This document shows positions 44,536 through 55,000 of a DNA stretch of 64,000 bases, piece by piece. This DNA is from Lewinellaceae bacterium (lineage in GTDB: Bacteria; Bacteroidota; Bacteroidia; Chitinophagales; Saprospiraceae): the NCBI GenBank assembly GCA_020636255.1, contig JACJYE010000004.1, positions 124,001 to 188,000 of the forward strand. Direction: 5' to 3'. The translations under genes were made by a program, and so were the position numbers. The notes beneath the pieces were generated by a model. The model had not been told where the DNA came from. It was given only the letters and a program-made list of their open reading frames with translations, and searched no databases. How positions within the stretch are numbered: the stretch's first letter is position 1; each line of letters begins with the position of its first letter.

Positions 44536-45861
44536 TCATCCGGGCGTCGTCCAACCCAGAGAAAGCACAAAAGCGGCCAGAAGGCCCAGAGAATACCCCA
44601 GGAACCAGCGCATATCCGTATACTGGCCCACGCGGACCCCGAACCTTCGGTACAGCGCCCAACAAAGTAACACTTTCTCCAGAGAATGCGCTGCCACAGT
44701 GGCGATAGCGATGCCCACCAGCCCCAGATAATGGGCCAGGATAAAGCCCAATGCCAGGTGGAAGGCCATTTCTACGAGGGAAATGTAAAAGACCAGGTTG
44801 TTCGCGTTCAGCCCCACCAGGATGGGGCGCGAAAAGACCAGCCTGCTGATCGTCACGAGCAGGAAGATATTGAACAGGAGGGCCGAATCCAGAAAGTCAT
44901 GCCTGAAAACCAGGGGAAAAAGCCAGCGGCTTGAGAGCGCCATCGCTATGGACAGGGGAAAGAGCAGGTGAAATAATTTCAGCGATTTTTCCCGAATGGC
45001 CGGTAGCGCTGCCTCAAGGCCAGAGGCCACCTCGGGCAGCATGGCCGTACCGAAAGCGTTAGCCAGGGCGAGCGCAAAAGGCAATTCCCGCGCGCCATAG
45101 CGAAAGATGGCAAACAAATGCTCGTCGCCGCCGTAGCGAAAATTGACCAGCCAGTTGTCGAAAGACTGGTGGAACACGCCCATCAGTGCGTACAGGGCCA
45201 GTGGAAAAGATAAAACAACCCATTGCTTTACCAGGGCCGGAGCCCATACCAATGCGCCCCATTTGCGAAGCAAAAAAAGGAGCCACAAGTGCTTACCGGC
45301 GGCCAGGGCGATAAGCGCTAAAAATGCGCCGTGAAGGCCGTAACCCAGAAAAACGGGAACGAGAACGGCAACCAGCTGTAAGCTGAAAGCCCAAAGGCCA
45401 AAGCGAAAGATCGCCTTAGGCCGGTGCTGCAGCAGATAGATGTGCTCGACCAGATAGGTGGGCGCATTCAGGCAGAGGTATAATATAAAAAGCTCGTAAG
45501 CGGGCAGGCCGGCCTGCCCGGCCAGTGCTGTAAGCAACGGCTGCCTGGCGCCCCACATGATAGCGAACACCAGCACGCTGAGCGCCAGCATGAGCAGATA
45601 AGCGTTGAACAGAAAGGCAGGCCGGCGGTGGGCCTCCATTTGGGGATAAAGCGACAAGAACCCCTGCATCAGGCCGGCGATCCAGAAAGCCGTCAGCGTG
45701 AAGCCGATGTACAACAGCATCTCGTAGGCCCCGATCCCACTCGTACCCAGGGGGCTTTTGGCCAGCAAAACGGCAATAAGGATGGTAGTGCCTTGTCGAA
45801 GTATATTGAATACCTGAAAAGCGCGTACGTTGCTCCGGTAGAGAAAAGAGAAAAGCTTCAG
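44536..45861 (-). CDS. Polysaccharide flippase (MATE-like), non-ATG start
   Basis: About 441 residues. Twelve or more hydrophobic segments, with the lipopolysaccharide/polysaccharide flippase (Wzx-like, MVF) appearance: LRQGTTILIAVLLAKSPLG, FWIAGLMQGFLSLYPQ, FDNWLVNFRYGGDEHLFAIF and YLGLVGIAIATVAAHSLEKV. The first helix is lost if the TTG at 45768 is used. Reading upstream, the frame stays open to a CTG at 45861 that would give (M)KLFSFLYRSNVRAFQVFN and sits 3 bases after the stop of the previous gene; no ATG, GTG or TTG is available in that stretch, so CTG is proposed. It would move lipid-linked sugars across the inner membrane. Coupled to the upstream gene. Confidence 0.75.
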   Translation of the reverse strand: MKLFSFLYRSNVRAFQVFNILRQGTTILIAVLLAKSPLGTSGIGAYEMLLYIGFTLTAFWIAGLMQGFLSLYPQMEAHRRPAFLFNAYLLMLALSVLVFAIMWGARQPLLTALAGQAGLPAYELFILYLCLNAPTYLVEHIYLLQHRPKAIFRFGLWAFSLQLVAVLVPVFLGYGLHGAFLALIALAAGKHLWLLFLLRKWGALVWAPALVKQWVVLSFPLALYALMGVFHQSFDNWLVNFRYGGDEHLFAIFRYGARELPFALALANAFGTAMLPEVASGLEAALPAIREKSLKLFHLLFPLSIAMALSSRWLFPLVFRHDFLDSALLFNIFLLVTISRLVFSRPILVGLNANNLVFYISLVEMAFHLALGFILAHYLGLVGIAIATVAAHSLEKVLLCWALYRRFGVRVGQYTDMRWFLGYSLGLLAAFVLSLGWTTPG

Positions 45862-45864
45862 GGT

Positions 45865-47202
45865 TTACAATGCTTTATGCTGTTCCCGAAATACCACTCC
45901 AAAGGCTTTCAACTCTTCCAGGACCGGCTCATAGAACTCCGGCATCACCGGGATGTTCACGCCGGCTCGGTTGATCTTGCCTTCCATGACTTCTTTGACA
46001 AATATACCCAGCGGCAGCCCAACGAGGCGGGACATGGCCGTGTTGTCAGCATCCTCGCCTTTCATGACCAGTGTTGACGTCTGCTGGTGTTTACGCCCCT
46101 CGAGTTTGTATTCAAACTCGTGTTGCATGATGATCATATCCTTATCCTGTTGCCTGAGCTTCCACTTATCCAGCAACAGATGCTCCAGGATGTGGGCCGG
46201 CGTGGCGTTTTTCAACCTGATCTTCTTCTTGCTGAAAAGGCCCAGCCATTCCAGTTTTTTCATCACCTCCGAATCGGGTTCCCGCTTGATGAAGTTGGCA
46301 ATGCGCTCCTTAACGGAGCCCGAGGACAGGTCGGGGTTGAGGTAGGCCTCCATCAGCTCGTGGTAGGTCAGCTGGCTGGACCCCAGAATGGGATAAGAAC
46401 CATCTGTCAGCCCTATTTTGACCAGGGCGTTCCAGGCGTCGCAGAAGCCACGGCCACGCAGCGTGCCACGGAGGATGTTGGGGATGCCGCCCAGGCCGTA
46501 TGCCTCACGGTACAACAGGGAATCCCGGTTGGCGTAGGCTTCGTATTCCCCCATTCCGGGAACGTTGACCAGGCGGTACTCCTTAAAAAGGCGGTTATAT
46601 GGGATGTACCGGTGCTTGCCGTTCTCGAGATACTGGGCTGTGCCCTGGCCGGCCAGTACGACGTTGCGGGGGTTCCAGGTGATCTTGTAATGCCAGGGGT
46701 TGTCGTCCGATTCGGGAGCTACCAGGCCTCCGGTATAGGAGCGGAAAGCCGTGATCTCCCCACCTTTCGCCTTGATCGCATGGATCTGCTGCATGGCCGA
46801 CATGTGGTCGATACCCGGGTCGAGCCCCATTTCGCCCATAAAGATCAGCTCCTGGCTGCGGACCTCATCGGCCAGTTGGTACATCTCCTGAGAAACGTAA
46901 GATGCAGTGATCAGGTGCTTTTTGAGCTTTATGCAATCATGTGCCACTTCCAGGTGCAGGTATGCCGGCAGCAGCGATACGACGACATCCGCCCTGCCGA
47001 TGAGTTCCCGCCGGTCGTTCACTTTCATAACGTCCAGCCAGGTGCCCCTCCCGTTGGGATGGCCTGCGACTTTAGCTTCTGCGAGTTTGGGGTCGGCATC
47101 TGCGACGGTAACGAACCAGTTCCGTTCCCGGGCTTTATCCAGCACATATTTGATACAAGCTGTGGCGGATCGCCCCGCGCCAATGATCAATATGCTGTTC
47201 AT
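45865..47202 (-). CDS. Saccharopine dehydrogenase-like oxidoreductase (LYS9-like)
   Basis: 445 residues. NAD(P)-binding start NSILIIGAGRSATACIKYVL, VTVADADPKLAEA, then VVSLLPAYLHLEVAHDCI, YVSQEMYQLADEVRSQ and GEMGLDPGIDHMSAMQ. The length and C-terminal domain (YNRLFKEYRLVNVPGMGEYE, GFCDAWNALVKIGL) match the glutamate-forming saccharopine dehydrogenase class. The enzyme would cleave saccharopine in lysine breakdown, or act in a related amino-acid condensation; no partner for either direction is visible in the window. It is 3 bases upstream of the proposed flippase start, and divergent from cdd. Confidence 0.85.
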   Translation of the reverse strand: MNSILIIGAGRSATACIKYVLDKARERNWFVTVADADPKLAEAKVAGHPNGRGTWLDVMKVNDRRELIGRADVVVSLLPAYLHLEVAHDCIKLKKHLITASYVSQEMYQLADEVRSQELIFMGEMGLDPGIDHMSAMQQIHAIKAKGGEITAFRSYTGGLVAPESDDNPWHYKITWNPRNVVLAGQGTAQYLENGKHRYIPYNRLFKEYRLVNVPGMGEYEAYANRDSLLYREAYGLGGIPNILRGTLRGRGFCDAWNALVKIGLTDGSYPILGSSQLTYHELMEAYLNPDLSSGSVKERIANFIKREPDSEVMKKLEWLGLFSKKKIRLKNATPAHILEHLLLDKWKLRQQDKDMIIMQHEFEYKLEGRKHQQTSTLVMKGEDADNTAMSRLVGLPLGIFVKEVMEGKINRAGVNIPVMPEFYEPVLEELKAFGVVFREQHKAL

Positions 47203-47313
47203 GAGTTGGTTTTATCTTTTTATTGAGGTAAATTTCCCGGTTCATGCTGGAGTGTCTCCTAACCGGATGGCCGCAAGATAAGACATTATTTACTTCAGGT
47301 GAAGCCAAGCTCT

Positions 47314-47796
47314 ATGAAAGAAATCAGCTTGAGTACGAAACTTAAAGCATACGATACTGCCGAAGAACTGCCCGAAACATACCGGGAATTGCTGGAAAAA
47401 GCCCGTAATGCGCTAAAAGAATCTTACGCTCCCTACTCCCATTTTCAGGTGGGCGCGGCGATACTTATGGAAGATGGCAACACGGCCCTGGGCGCCAACC
47501 AGGAAAACGCAGCTTACCCTATGTGCCTGTGCGCCGAGCGCGTAGCGCTCAGCAATGCCGTAATGCAATTCCCCGGGCGGGCCATACGCGCTATCGCCAT
47601 CACCGTTTTTAACCCGGCCAAGGCCATCACCGAGCCGGCAGCGCCCTGCGGTTCCTGCCGCCAGGCGATATGCGAAACGGAAGCCCGGCAGAATGCTCCC
47701 ATCACACTGATACTCCAGGGAGCAGAAGGGCCGGTATATGTGGCCGATTCCGGCAAAGCCATTTTGCCGCTGAGTTTTCACGGGGGGTATCTGTAA
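47314..47796 (+). CDS. cdd: Cytidine deaminase
   Basis: 160 residues from ATG 47314; a GTG at 47299 in frame is an alternative. Zinc-dependent deaminase core: SYAPYSHFQVGAAIL, the CAE motif in MCLCAERVALSNA (zinc Cys and catalytic Glu), and PCGSCRQAICE with the two further zinc Cys. It converts cytidine and deoxycytidine to uridine forms in the cytosol for pyrimidine salvage. Length fits the homotetrameric type. Stop is 7 bases from that of the convergent GH38 gene. Confidence 0.94.
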   Translation: MKEISLSTKLKAYDTAEELPETYRELLEKARNALKESYAPYSHFQVGAAILMEDGNTALGANQENAAYPMCLCAERVALSNAVMQFPGRAIRAIAITVFNPAKAITEPAAPCGSCRQAICETEARQNAPITLILQGAEGPVYVADSGKAILPLSFHGGYL

Positions 47797-47803
47797 TCCC
47801 CCC

Positions 47804-50800
47804 TCAGTCCCAGCTCAGCCTGAAAAAAGCATTTTCAAAGGGCTTGAGCTCGGTACCGCCCTGCAAAGGGCTGCCCAGCACGTCCACCCGATCCAGGCGC
47901 AGGGGCCGCCCCGATTGCCCCTGCAGAGACAGGGGCGTAACTTTCCCATCGAGCTCCCGAAGCTGCAATACCACGCTGTTGCGCCCTTCTTCCGGCATGG
48001 CATTCACCAGCAGGATATTAGCGGGAACGCCTCGCAGCAGGCTACCCTGGAAGGCGTCTTCGCCGCCCTCGCCCGGAGGCAGCACTCTGGTGGGGAAAGG
48101 CACCCTGGCGCCCCAGCCGAAGCGGGTGGCAAAGCTATTGCTGGTATCATCGGACGAAGTGAGGTAGTACGACCATTCGTGGCCTCCGCGCTGGTCGGCG
48201 TTGAAATTGGTGGTCCAGTAGTTGTTCATCGGCCAGGAGAAGATGTGGGTGCTGTCGGGGGTAGCGCCGGCAATAAAACGGCCGGTATTGATAGCTCCGA
48301 ACTGCGCCAAAGGCACTTCGTGGCTGCCAAAGGCCAGCTGTGCTTTTGCGTTGCGTACGGCCACGAAGTTCTGTATCGTGTTCCAGTCGTTGGCCGAGCC
48401 CGGCAACTGCCCTTTACCGGCATCCATAAGGCCTCCGGGTACCTCGCAGTAGATCTTTCCTCCTTCCAGCTGAAAGGGGAAGGCCAGATAAATACCTTCA
48501 GGCTCTATAACAGGCCTTTTGACGACCTCATAGGCCAGGCCCACCCGTTTGGTAGTATTAAAAAGCCGGAACGTTATGTCGTAGCCGTTCGGGCTGAAGA
48601 AGGTGCTCGACTCGCCTTTAAACCGCACGGTGTTCCAGATAGGCCCGCGCTCGAAGCTGTCGTACCAGATGGTGTCGAGCCCAAAACGCTGATAGTCGTT
48701 CAACTTACGGCCTTCCAGCTGGGAACGGTTACCGAGGCGTTCGTTGATAAACTCGCCGAGCTTCCATGGGGCTCCGGGGTCTACCAGTTCAAGCGCAAGC
48801 TCTTTGTCATACAGGCTGGTAACGGCGCCCCGTTCGCTGCTGAACACCATGCGGTACCACTGGTTCTCCAATACCGGCGGCTCGCTCGTTTGCTCAGCGG
48901 GCGCGGGGCCAGCCATTTCAGCGCCCAGTTCGATATGGTACTTTTTCACGCCGAAAGCAGGCACCTGTTCCACCCAAACCGCCCAGTAAGTGCCATCAGA
49001 GCGGCTGCCAAGCTGTTGCGCCGGGGCCTCGTGCCCGGCCTCGTCCAGTATACGGAACTCGCGATTGAGCGGAAGGAGCTGGTGGTCGATATACACGGTA
49101 AGCAGGCCGTCGCGGGGCCAGCCCAGGGTATTAAAAACCAACAGGCGTGGCTGTGCCGCTTTGGAAAAGAAGTGCTGCAATATGCCCATAGCCTCCTCCC
49201 CTATCATTTTTGCCCGGCGGTTGGCTTCCCAGGCAAAAGACTCCTTCATTTCGCGTTGCTCCATGGTGGCCGTCCCGTAGGGATCGCGCACACTTTCCGA
49301 TGACCCCAGAGTGTGTTCCCCGTAAAACAGGATGGCTTTGTTGGCCTCTTCGATACGCCCGGTTATACCCCGGGGAAGCTGCCCGCCAAGCATTTGCCCC
49401 ATGGACAGGGCGCCCTGGTTGGCGATCATATCCACTTCGGCGTCGCGGGTGGCGGCCACTTCGCGGGCCGCCGAGCCAAAACCATCGGTCCACCAGTCGG
49501 GCCAGGCGACGCGGTATATAGGAAGCCCGGCCGCGTGGTTCTCTTCCAGATATTCGAAGAACTCGCTGGCGGCGGCCGAGCGCAGCCTGGGCCATTCGTA
49601 TTTCTCATTCCACATCCTGATCATCTCGCTGGAGCGCGTGGAAGGCGGCGAATTGTCGGTCAGGTAGCCCGAGTGCTGGATGGCGATCACATCGTGAGGA
49701 TACCCTTTATCGCCGAGGTTCAGCAGATAGGCCATGAGCTTTTCTTCAAAATAGGGGAAATCCTGGCCATGGATGCCAAAGGCCGTATTGCCCGTCATGT
49801 AGTGCTCAGCCCGGAAGGCCAGCATGCGGTTGCCGGAGGGCGATTCCCACCAAAAGGCCGTCGGGATGTCAAAACAGATGAGTGCCCGGTGCCCATGGGT
49901 GCCCATATTGAGGTATTTTACTCCGATGCTGTTGAAAAAATCGTTGAAACACCATCCTGTGCCATTGACGTCGTTCTGCATAGCCAACTGCACCTTCAGC
50001 CCGGCTTCCCGGAACCGCTTGTTGGCAGCCAGAGACGAGGCCAGGGTTTGCTCATCGGGCAGTTCATCGAAATTGAAGTACATGGCCGTCACTTCTATCC
50101 TACCCTCCCGCACCCTTCGCTTCAGGCGCTCTACCTGTTCCTTCGGCCGGCTTCGGAGGTATTCGTCGACAGCCCAGGCAGCTTCGCACGTCCACCGGAA
50201 TTTGGCGTCGTCGGGGTAGTTATCCGTAGCGTCGCAATAATCGAGGGCGTAATCGATATAGCGCAGGTGTTCGGCCAGTATTTCGGTTTGCGGGCGGGTG
50301 TAACCGATATCGGTATGGGAATGCTGGACAAAATCCACCTGCCAGTGGCGGAAAGGCTCCAGTTTTATGGTTTTTTCCTCCGCATACCCCGCTGCATCCA
50401 ACCGGAAATGCACCTCATCAGAGGCCCCGTTCGCCGGCCAGCCCAAAGAGAGGTAGTTATGCCCAAACTTCAGGGGGACTGCCTGCAGGAATTTGCCATT
50501 GGCATACAGGCGCCCTTCCGTGGGGCGCTGGAAATGGTAAACCGTAACCGCGACAGCCCGCTGGTTCGTCTCTCCTTTTATGACGGCGGGAAAAGGCGTG
50601 ATGACAAGCCCCGGGCTCAGGCCGGCCCGAAACGTCATATACCACGCCTGCGTATTGTTGCGCGCGCCCGTTACTTTAAGGGTGAGGGGCTTTCCGGGCG
50701 CCAGCAATGCCTTCGGTACGCGAAGGAACATAAAACCATACTGGTCGTTGGAACCGTCAGACTGATTGTGCCGGTAACTCAGAACGACGCCGTCCTTCCC

Positions 50801-51175
50801 GCTCACATCCCAACTCTTCCTGTAACTAACCTCGAACGACAGCATGTCGCGCCCGTTGATAGCCAGGCCCATCTGCGCCTGGCCGAGGTTGCAGCCCAGG
50901 CCCGCTACCCAGATAAAAGTGGCGAACGGCTGCCCTATCGTAGCAGGCACAGCCTCCGTTTCCCATTCCATAAACTCTTTCCCGTTGGTGGCGCGAACCA
51001 AAAGAGCCTTGTTAATGCCGGGAATAGTGGAGTTGTAATCGAACGCTACCCCACTCACTTTTTCGCGATACCCCTGCAGGATCAACTCATCGCCTTTCAG
51101 CGGTACGCTCTCCTGGGCCGGAAGCATCGGCAGGAGAAAGATCAAGCTGCAAATGAAAGAAGCCAACTTTTTCAT
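47804..51175 (-). CDS. GH38 alpha-mannosidase, secreted
   Basis: 1123 residues with a signal peptide (about 1-20). A beta-rich region of about 250 residues I do not assign precedes the GH38 domain. Family marks: FVQHSHTDIGYT with metal-binding His287 and Asp289, FRWTCEAAWAVDEYL, and LAMQNDVNGTG with candidate nucleophile Asp402. The beta-rich C-terminal half (from about 700) is typical of GH38. It should hydrolyse alpha-mannosidic bonds in glycans, in the periplasm or outside. It is divergent from the HTCS gene of the mannan locus, so it may be in the same regulon, though beta-mannan itself has no alpha-mannose. Confidence 0.9.
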   Translation of the reverse strand: MKKLASFICSLIFLLPMLPAQESVPLKGDELILQGYREKVSGVAFDYNSTIPGINKALLVRATNGKEFMEWETEAVPATIGQPFATFIWVAGLGCNLGQAQMGLAINGRDMLSFEVSYRKSWDVSGKDGVVLSYRHNQSDGSNDQYGFMFLRVPKALLAPGKPLTLKVTGARNNTQAWYMTFRAGLSPGLVITPFPAVIKGETNQRAVAVTVYHFQRPTEGRLYANGKFLQAVPLKFGHNYLSLGWPANGASDEVHFRLDAAGYAEEKTIKLEPFRHWQVDFVQHSHTDIGYTRPQTEILAEHLRYIDYALDYCDATDNYPDDAKFRWTCEAAWAVDEYLRSRPKEQVERLKRRVREGRIEVTAMYFNFDELPDEQTLASSLAANKRFREAGLKVQLAMQNDVNGTGWCFNDFFNSIGVKYLNMGTHGHRALICFDIPTAFWWESPSGNRMLAFRAEHYMTGNTAFGIHGQDFPYFEEKLMAYLLNLGDKGYPHDVIAIQHSGYLTDNSPPSTRSSEMIRMWNEKYEWPRLRSAAASEFFEYLEENHAAGLPIYRVAWPDWWTDGFGSAAREVAATRDAEVDMIANQGALSMGQMLGGQLPRGITGRIEEANKAILFYGEHTLGSSESVRDPYGTATMEQREMKESFAWEANRRAKMIGEEAMGILQHFFSKAAQPRLLVFNTLGWPRDGLLTVYIDHQLLPLNREFRILDEAGHEAPAQQLGSRSDGTYWAVWVEQVPAFGVKKYHIELGAEMAGPAPAEQTSEPPVLENQWYRMVFSSERGAVTSLYDKELALELVDPGAPWKLGEFINERLGNRSQLEGRKLNDYQRFGLDTIWYDSFERGPIWNTVRFKGESSTFFSPNGYDITFRLFNTTKRVGLAYEVVKRPVIEPEGIYLAFPFQLEGGKIYCEVPGGLMDAGKGQLPGSANDWNTIQNFVAVRNAKAQLAFGSHEVPLAQFGAINTGRFIAGATPDSTHIFSWPMNNYWTTNFNADQRGGHEWSYYLTSSDDTSNSFATRFGWGARVPFPTRVLPPGEGGEDAFQGSLLRGVPANILLVNAMPEEGRNSVVLQLRELDGKVTPLSLQGQSGRPLRLDRVDVLGSPLQGGTELKPFENAFFRLSWD

Positions 51176-52091
51176 TAGGTATAATTTTAGTTGGTTGAAA
51201 ATAGCCTGGATGCCATCGCTGCAAGGTAAGAAATGCCCCGGTTATTGATCTGCCCAGGGACTTTAAAGCAGGGCAATCGCATTTAAAAAGGTATTCTTCA
51301 TCTTTCGCAGGCACGAAAGAGAACAGAAGTGATCCGGGATTTTTATTGATGACGTATGTCCCTTCTACGGCTCGGTTTTACGGCGCACATTCCAAGCCGA
51401 TTCGCGCCGTTTACCGGTATTAGATACCAGCCCTACGGGCCGGAAAGCAGGCTTTTGGCTTACATTCTAAAAAGATGGGGGCTGTCTCTAAAGAGCCTGC
51501 ATAAGGAAAACCTGCAGAATAATTAACCGCAAAGACGCAGAGGACGAGAAGAATTGTTCATAAACGCTGCGTTCTTTGCGTTCGCGGTTCAATATTTGCC
51601 GGGAAAACATCAAAGCTTATTTCTGAGGCAACCTCTTAGTCGGGCATCAGGGCAGGCCAAGGCAGCCTGTTCTCCGGCAGCGTTAGGCCCGGAGGGCCGT
51701 AATGTAAAGAAGTATTGAGCGCGCAGATGCAGGCCAACTCCGCCGTCCGGAGGCTGGAGCTGCGCAGGCGGCGGCTTAGGGGGTTCGTTTCTGGGGCCAA
51801 AAAAAAAACGGAAAGGTTTGGCAAAATCCGGGATGGCGCGTGATTGCAGGGCATAAAACAAATGCGGTTGCCCTGGTTTTAAAGAGGCCGGAGTGTTTTT
51901 TAAAATATTATTCATTGTGAAGATATTTTCAACTGAGTAAAATACAGTATTGGAATGGTAAAAATGTAACATCCTACCTATTGCGAGGAATCCGGCAAAG
52001 CGACAGGCCAGGTGCTGCCATTATTGCAAAAAAACGGCTTATGAAATAAGGTTGGAATTCCTAAATTTACAGTGAATGCAACAAGCATCAC
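51176..52091. other. Long intergenic region between GH38 and HTCS genes
   Basis: About 915 bases without a supported gene. It must hold the promoters of two divergent genes. At 51523-51592 an imperfect palindrome (AACCGCAAAGACGCAG with CTGCGTTCTTTGCGTTCGCG) is visible. A stretch at 51278-51317 resembles one at 34755-34793. A 120-codon reverse frame (51610-51972) is proline-rich with no domain and I do not accept it as a gene. Confidence 0.5.
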
Positions 52092-55000
52092 ATGACGAAG
52101 AGCGGCATCTGCATCATACTTACCGGCATCATGTTGCTAATCAGCATACAATGGCCGGCACATTGCCAGAGCTATCGTTTTGAAGCGCTGCCGGTGGCCA
52201 GTGGGCTGCCCAACAGCACGACGAACAAGCTGCTCCAGGACCGGTATGGCTTTCTCTGGGTCGCCACCTGGTCGGGCCTGGTCCAGTATGACGGATACAA
52301 CGTCAGGCGCTACCGGCACCTACCCGGCCAGCCTAAAAGCCTGCAGAGCAACAAGATCACCTGCCTCTTCGAAGACAGCAAAGGCCGTCTTTGGATCGGC
52401 GCCAGGAATTCCGGCTTCTACCGCTTCGACCGGGAACAGGACAACTTCATCTCCTACCGCAAACAGGCCGAGGACATGAACAGCCTCAGCAACGACAACG
52501 TTTGGGCCATTGCCGAAGGCCCTGACGGCAAGCTGTGGATTGGTACGGAAAAAGGGCTGAACCGCTTCGACCCGGAAACCAGCCAATTCATCCATTACGA
52601 GAACCTGCCGACAGACCAGCGAAGCCTCAGCTCCAGCTTCATCTACGACATCAGCATGTCGTCCGACGGCTCGCTCTGGATCGGCACGGAAGACGGGCTC
52701 AACCGGCTGGCACCCGGAAAAAACGGCTCACAGCCTTATTTTATCCGTTACAACCTAAGCCCTGAAAGCGAAAAAGGCATCGTCAAGAACCCGCACAATT
52801 TCATCTACCGCATCAAACCGTCGGGCCTGGACCCTCAGGTGATCTGGGTAGGCACTAAATCGGGCCTGAAAAAAGTGGCATTCTATGACGATTTGTATTG
52901 CGGCATAGATATCGGCTACTATCTGCATGCCCCGGAGGAGCCTCAATCACTCAGCCACAACTTCGTGACGGATATCATGGAACAACCCGTGGACGAAGGA
53001 GGCTATCAGGTATGGGTCGCTACTTTCCAGGGCCTCAACCTGATGGACCCAAAAACGGGTAAGTTCCGGCGTTTTTTTGCCTCTGATGAAGAAAAAGAAC
53101 ACGCCCTGGCCAACAACAATATCCGGGCGCTTTTCCAGGACCAGACCGGTATATTGTGGATCGGCACCGACCGCGGGATCAACAAGCTCAATCTGAAAGC
53201 AAAGCCTTTCGAGACTTTACCCCTTGCACATTCTGCCAATACCAACAGCAAGATCATCACCAGCCTGGTCAACGGAGGCCAGCCTAATACGATATGGGCC
53301 GGAGCCCGGGGTGGCGGGCTCAACAAGCTGTCGCTCGACGGCTGCCCGCCCCAGCATTATTCCCTGATCACGCCATTCGGCTCCGACCTCAACGGCTTTA
53401 TATCCTGCCTCTCGCTCAGCCGAGGTGGCCGCCTGTGGATAGCCACCCAGGGCGCCGGCCTGATCAGCGTAGCGGAATCATCCATACCCGAAAAGGGTTG
53501 CGCTATTAAGCAGTGCCGGCAGTACAGAGAAGGGCCCGGGGCAAATGACATCAGCGATGATTACGTAATGTCGGTATACGAAACCCGGGATGGCGCTATC
53601 TGGGCCGGGTGCTGGAACGGCGGCCTCAACCGCATCGGCCCGAACGGGGAGCTGGTAGAAACCTTCAAACAGACCTCAGACTACAGCATCAACCTGGCGG
53701 ATAACCCCAATGTCCACCTTCTGGAAACCATAGAACACGGTGAAGCATTCCTCTGGGCCGGAACAAGGGGTGGCGGGTTGCTCAAACTGAAATACGACGC
53801 TGTATTGCACAACCTGCTGCTCGTGCGGCAATACCGGTTTGAGGCCAGTAATGCGGGTAGCCTGAGCAACGACTTTATCAACTGTATCTTTCTGGATAGC
53901 CGGGAACGGCTGTGGGTGGGCACGGAGAACGGCCTGAACTACCTGGAGCGCGAAAACCACCAGGCCCGGCACCTGTTTGAGAAGGACGGCCTTGCCAACG
54001 ACATCATCCAGAGCCTGCTGGAAGATGAGGATGGAAACATCTGGGCCAGCACCCAGGCAGGCCTGTCGCGCATCCGCTTTGAAGGCGATGAGGCAGAGGT
54101 CAAGAACTACGACACCTACGACGGCCTGGCAGACCAGTATTTTTACGACGGTGCGGCTTGCAGGAACGCCTCCGGCGCACTGATATTCGGCGGGCTTAGC
54201 GGCGCCCACCTCTTCTACCCGCCACAGATCAAGGAAGACGAGCTGCCCCCAAAGATAGCGCTGGTCGACTTTCGCCTGTTCAACCAGCCCATACGGCCCG
54301 GGCAGGAATATAAAGGGCGGGCCATCCTTCCACAGAGCATTTCCAGCACCGACAAGATCTGCCTCACCTACAGAGAGAACGTCTTTTCGATCGAATTTGC
54401 AGCTTTGCATTTTGCACAGCCGATGAAAAACAAATACGCCTACCGGCTAAAGGGCTTCGACAAGGACTGGGCGTACGTCGATGCCAGCCACCGGATCGCG
54501 CATTATACCAACCTTCCGTATGACGACTATGAGTTCCAGGTCAAAGCTTCCAATAACGATGGCATCTGGACGCCGGAACCCTATACCCTGAAACTGAGTA
54601 TCAGCCCGCCGATCTGGCGTACCGGATGGGCCTACGCTTTTTATTGCTGCCTTGCCCTCATTGCCTTTTACGGTTTCTGGCAACTGACCCTGATGCGGGC
54701 CAATTTCAGGCACAGCCTTAAGCTGGAACGGCTAGAACGCGAGAAACTCGAGGAAGTCAACCAGGCAAAATTCCAGTTCTTTACCAATATTTCCCACGAG
54801 CTGCGAACGCCGCTGACCCTGATCATCAGCCCGCTGGAAGAGCTGATCAAGGATTATTCCGGCAACAAGGGCCTGCACCGGGCCTATATGCGCATGCATC
54901 AGAACGCCAACAAGCTGCTGACGATGATCAACCAGCTGCTCGATATCCAGAAGATAGAGGCCGGGCAGCTCAAGCTGTGCGCTGCCGAAGGCAATATCCT

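Noticed and set aside
49313..51178. 621-codon forward frame opposite GH38
   Set aside because: Antisense shadow of a GC-rich gene; no domain or start context.
51610..51972. 120-codon reverse frame in the GH38-HTCS gap
   Set aside because: Proline/arginine-rich composition without a domain; overlaps other equally open frames, as expected by chance in GC-rich DNA.
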